DNA from: Bugulina stolonifera
Lineage: Eukaryota; Bryozoa; Gymnolaemata; Cheilostomatida; Bugulidae
Length of the DNA: 64,000 nucleotides
Direction of reading: 5' to 3'
Assembly: GCA_935421135.1 (NCBI GenBank)
Contig: OW285190.1
Coordinates: forward strand, 7,140,501 to 7,204,500
Shown here: positions 61,476 to 64,000 of the stretch, piece by piece
How the letters are laid out: each line of letters starts with the position of its first letter
Position numbering within the stretch: position 1 is the first letter of the stretch
Program-made: the position numbers and the translations under genes
The notes under the pieces: generated by a model
Told to the model about the DNA's origin: nothing
What the model saw: the letters and a program-made list of their open reading frames with translations, nothing else
Databases searched by the model: none

Positions 61476-62753
61476 CTAATCAGATTCCTCCTCTCCTTCA
61501 GTCACAGCAAACTTGGCATTATAAAAGGGGACTTTGGTCATCACACATTTCCAGTCAGTGAAGTAGCATAGTGCTGCAAATGCTGTACCACCATATAGTC
61601 CAGCGGAGGTAGTCCTAAAATAGTATTGGTAATTGGAACCTCAACATTCGACAAATGCACCTGGGTCGAATAAAGCAGCACTTGTCACAGAATTCATAAC
61701 ATAACAATAGATACTATCGTATTACAGGCTTAGACTACATCCATAGATTTGCACTATCATCTTTCAAGATTGCATATTTTCAACTATTCACCATCAGTGA
61801 AGATAACACCACATCACACTGAGTTATAATAATGTAAGTCTATGTATAATAGGTATTATTATATTAACAGTAGAAACCGCTAGAAAACTATGTAGCCAAT
61901 TCAGTCTAAGCCTATACCACTATAACACTCTAATAATATAATTATAATACAATTTTAACAAAACAATTCATGATGATAATAAGATGAGTATAGCCTGAGT
62001 AGTAAGTAGCATCAATAAAATTTAATGCTACTTAATCTAATACTAATTAATGCTACATCAATAAATTAAAACTAAGAGTAATTAAAAATAATTCATAATA
62101 AGATGAGTAGGCCTATAATAATTATACTCATCTTATTATGAATTATTTTTAATTACTCTTAGTTTTAATTTAAAATTTATTAAATATTCATTGTATATAA
62201 CAACATAATTATAGCAAGGAGTACTCCTTGCTATAATTATATTATTATAATATACAATGAATATTTATAGTAATAATATAATTATAATAATACTAATTAA
62301 TTACTAATCCTGTTATATTAATTAACACTCATACTTTTTTCCTTGTTTTTACTAACACTCAGACAAAGACTTATTAAATTATCATCTGATCATCTGAAAT
62401 AATTACAATTTATTATAGTATTGTAGGCCTATAATAATTATAATAATCATAATGTTAATGTATTGCATGATTATCATGCAGTACTATAATAAACTGTAAT
62501 TCTTTCATATTCATATTGATATCTTTATTTTATAATTTAATAAAATTAATATAAATGCTATAAGATAAGTATAGCAAATCAGAGGTAAATCAGAGGTAAA
62601 GTAAAGTATAAAATTAAAAATAAAATAAAAAGTAATAATTTTAAATTTAATAAATTTCAATTTGTCTAAAAATGTTCACATTGCTTACCAATTTTGAGCC
62701 ATCATCATGTGTCTGGAACCAAATGGAACAAAACTATATAATCTGCTGAGCAT
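61476..62753 (-). CDS. UQCR11: UQCR11-like cytochrome bc1 complex subunit
   Basis: Small accessory subunit (subunit 10, QCR10/UQCR11) of mitochondrial complex III in the inner membrane. Two exons: 62689-62753 (65 bases) and 61476-61614 (139 bases), joined in phase by GTAAGC and a TTTTAG acceptor; 204 bases, 67 residues. The protein runs MLSRLYSFVPFGSRHMMMAQNW, then GLYGGTAFAALCYFTDW (the single membrane segment) and KVPFYNAKF, which line up with the known family pattern NW...TDWR...VPYINGKF. The acidic tail GEEESD is extra. The assignment rests on recalled family sequence; each exon is too short to stand out as an open frame. Confidence 0.78.
62064..62170. repeat. Perfect 46-bp inverted repeat
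   Basis: Arms 62064-62109 and 62125-62170 are exact complements with a 15-base loop (GGCCTATAATAATTA). It lies in the intron of the UQCR11-like gene. Confidence 0.95.
62182..62267. repeat. Second adjacent palindrome
   Basis: A palindrome centred on CAAGGAGTACTCCTTG, with outer arms AAATATTCATTGTATA and complement. It follows the previous hairpin directly. Confidence 0.88.
62401..62501. repeat. Third hairpin or small MITE
   Basis: Inverted ends AATTACAATTTATTATAGTA and its complement with two mismatches, about 100 bases overall, in the same intron. Confidence 0.75.
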
Positions 62754-63190
62754 TTTGTCTGGTAAAGTTGCACAGAATTGGATAGAAGAAAATGAGTCCA
62801 ACAGCAATTGACTCCAGAAAGACTATTGATTTGAGTAAACCAGAGTTTAGCATTTGCCGGAAATGCCGGTTGCACAGTAGGAACCGCTAGAAAAATAGAA
62901 TAGCCAATGTTTATGATTTAAAATAGAATATGCTATGCATAGCAATCCCCCCCTAACAAAGTCCACAGAACGGGCTAAGATCTGCAAAGCGCGCAGGCTT
63001 CAAGCACAACATTGAGATTGAAGTTTTTGAAGTACGATCAAAGAGGTACAATACCGTTCCCTGCATAGATAGGCCAAAAGCTAGGTTACAAACCGATAAA
63101 ATATTGTCTTTTTTTGTAAAGGTAGGTCGATCTAACACGGCACGACAAAATATCTGAACTTGGCCGTTATATTCTTATCCATTCAATGCT
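62754..63190. promoter_or_regulatory. Possible bidirectional promoter
   Basis: The 437 bases between the divergent UQCR11-like start and the candidate start at 63191. It has a slightly GC-richer part (GCAAAGCGCGCAGGC near 62985). No TATA box is assigned; the role is inferred from position alone. Confidence 0.3.
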
Positions 63191-63580
63191 ATGGTCAAAG
63201 GTAGTGGACTATCGTGGTTGTTTGTTGCCCTCCTCATGCTGCCAAAATCACTGTGAGTCCTAGCAGATTTGCAAATCTTGCCTTGATCAAGCTCTTAGTC
63301 TTAGGCCCCAGGTTAGGAGAAAAGAAGAACTATCAGAGTTGCAGGTCTTTTTTTTAGTCGCTATGATCTCACCAGTGCGGAGCTCCAGAGCAGAGTTCTG
63401 ACTTTTTATTAGAAAGCTCAGCTGTGAGAAACTCTAACTTGTTAGTGTGACAGGCAACAGAATTGTCTGGTGTTAATGTCATGTGTTCCTTTCGTTAGAT
63501 CGAGTGTAGATATAAGATTTGACAACAGATTCATGCTCCAAGATCAAGATGGTGTGGAAAAGAGATATTTTATTAGATAA
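63191..63580 (+). CDS. Candidate small secreted peptide (two exons)
   Basis: Exon 1 (63191-63252) opens at an ATG in good context (GCTATGG) and reads MVKGSGLSWLFVALLMLPKS, a textbook signal peptide, then meets a GTGAGT donor. An acceptor at 63498 joins in phase to 63499-63580, giving a 47-residue product ending in a Lys-Arg pair and YFIR before a stop. Length, signal and dibasic site resemble a peptide precursor, but no homologue is recognised, other acceptors are possible, and the gene could continue with different splicing. Treat as a hypothesis. Confidence 0.3.
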
Positions 63581-64000
63581 GATTCAATTCTTCAAGTCTC
63601 AGTCTGCCTAATCTAAGAATTTTGTTCAATGAGTCGAGATTTAGTTGTTTTTATAGTTTTAGTTTTTCAAGCTTTTTTTTTAGATATCACCAGACTGTAT
63701 TGACTTACTTTGGATACTGATGCTTGCTAAATCTGCCTGGTTTTGCAGGATCAGAGGATACTACCTCACTTTGAGCGTGTACCAAGTCTAATGCACTCCA
63801 ACGAAACTTCAAACTCAACTGCTGTACACGGCCGTCGCCACTCCAGTTCACTCAATCCAAATTGATGTTTTTGCTGAATCTCGCTCGTTTTAACTAGAAA
63901 TAATAATAGGCAAGTGAGTAGTCCAGTGACTAATCAAGATGGTCACAGTCATGGCACAGCCAATTGCTAGCTGGGGCATTAAAAGTTAAAGTAGTTTCCA
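63581..64000. other. Right edge, unassigned
   Basis: An acceptor-like TTTTGCAG at 63750 is followed by 39 open codons, but its phase does not fit the candidate exon 1 without a quick stop. Nothing is called here. Confidence 0.3.

Noticed and set aside
63751..63870. Possible last exon after TTTTGCAG
   Set aside because: 39 open codons are not significant, and joining it to the signal-peptide exon gives an early stop.

Overview
The window is animal nuclear DNA: AT-rich, with short exons, consensus GT-AG introns, and dense tRNA-derived SINEs, hAT and PIF/Harbinger DNA transposons, a Penelope-like endonuclease and LTR elements. The mix fits a marine invertebrate such as a sponge or another early-branching metazoan, but no taxon can be fixed from the sequence.

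The backbone is a head-to-tail array of three ABCB6-type half-transporter genes, all on the minus strand: copy A (4024-33753), copy B (35923-47049) and copy C (49988-58788). B and C each have 16 exons in matching phase and encode about 837 and 842 residues: the ABCB6-specific N-terminal membrane domain TMD0, a six-helix core and one ATPase domain. Copy A has lost exons 1-3, starts from its own 13-codon exon, and encodes about 634 residues without TMD0. Every exon of all three is open, so all three look functional. Copy A is stretched to nearly 30 kb by insertions in its introns. A scar at 711/712 shows that another copy once lay further left.

Layout, left to right. 1-4023: duplicated 3' flanks, the fourth-copy relic and a degraded LTR. 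4464-13364 (copy A intron 14): a minisatellite, an old LTR split by a 5.4-kb LTR retroelement (6115-11536), a MITE, and about 168 uninterrupted CCAA units ending 18 bases from a splice donor. The retroelement has LTRs, a tRNA-Leu primer site, gag, protease and a zinc-finger-like frame, but no recognisable reverse transcriptase or integrase. 13365-18106: copy A exons 8-14 with two SINEs and two long inverted repeats. 18107-30295 (copy A intron 7): a Penelope GIY-YIG fragment, gag/pol remnants with a non-LTR reverse transcriptase inside, and a 6-kb Harbinger transposon with transposase and Myb-like genes, itself hit by a SINE and a hAT MITE. 30296-33753: copy A 5' exons, with a donor-site minisatellite at exon 4. 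34313 and 48705: two inverted hAT MITEs with perfect 8-bp target duplications that bracket copy B. 36628-37894: another hAT element in copy B. 61476-62753: a small two-exon gene for a UQCR11-like subunit of respiratory complex III, with very long perfect hairpins in its intron. 63191-63580: a possible divergent secreted-peptide gene.

Functional theme: ABCB6/HMT-1 proteins move porphyrins or heavy-metal-thiol conjugates across organelle or lysosome-type membranes. The array looks like dosage expansion of that function with N-terminal divergence in one copy. The transposons explain most of the size difference between copies.
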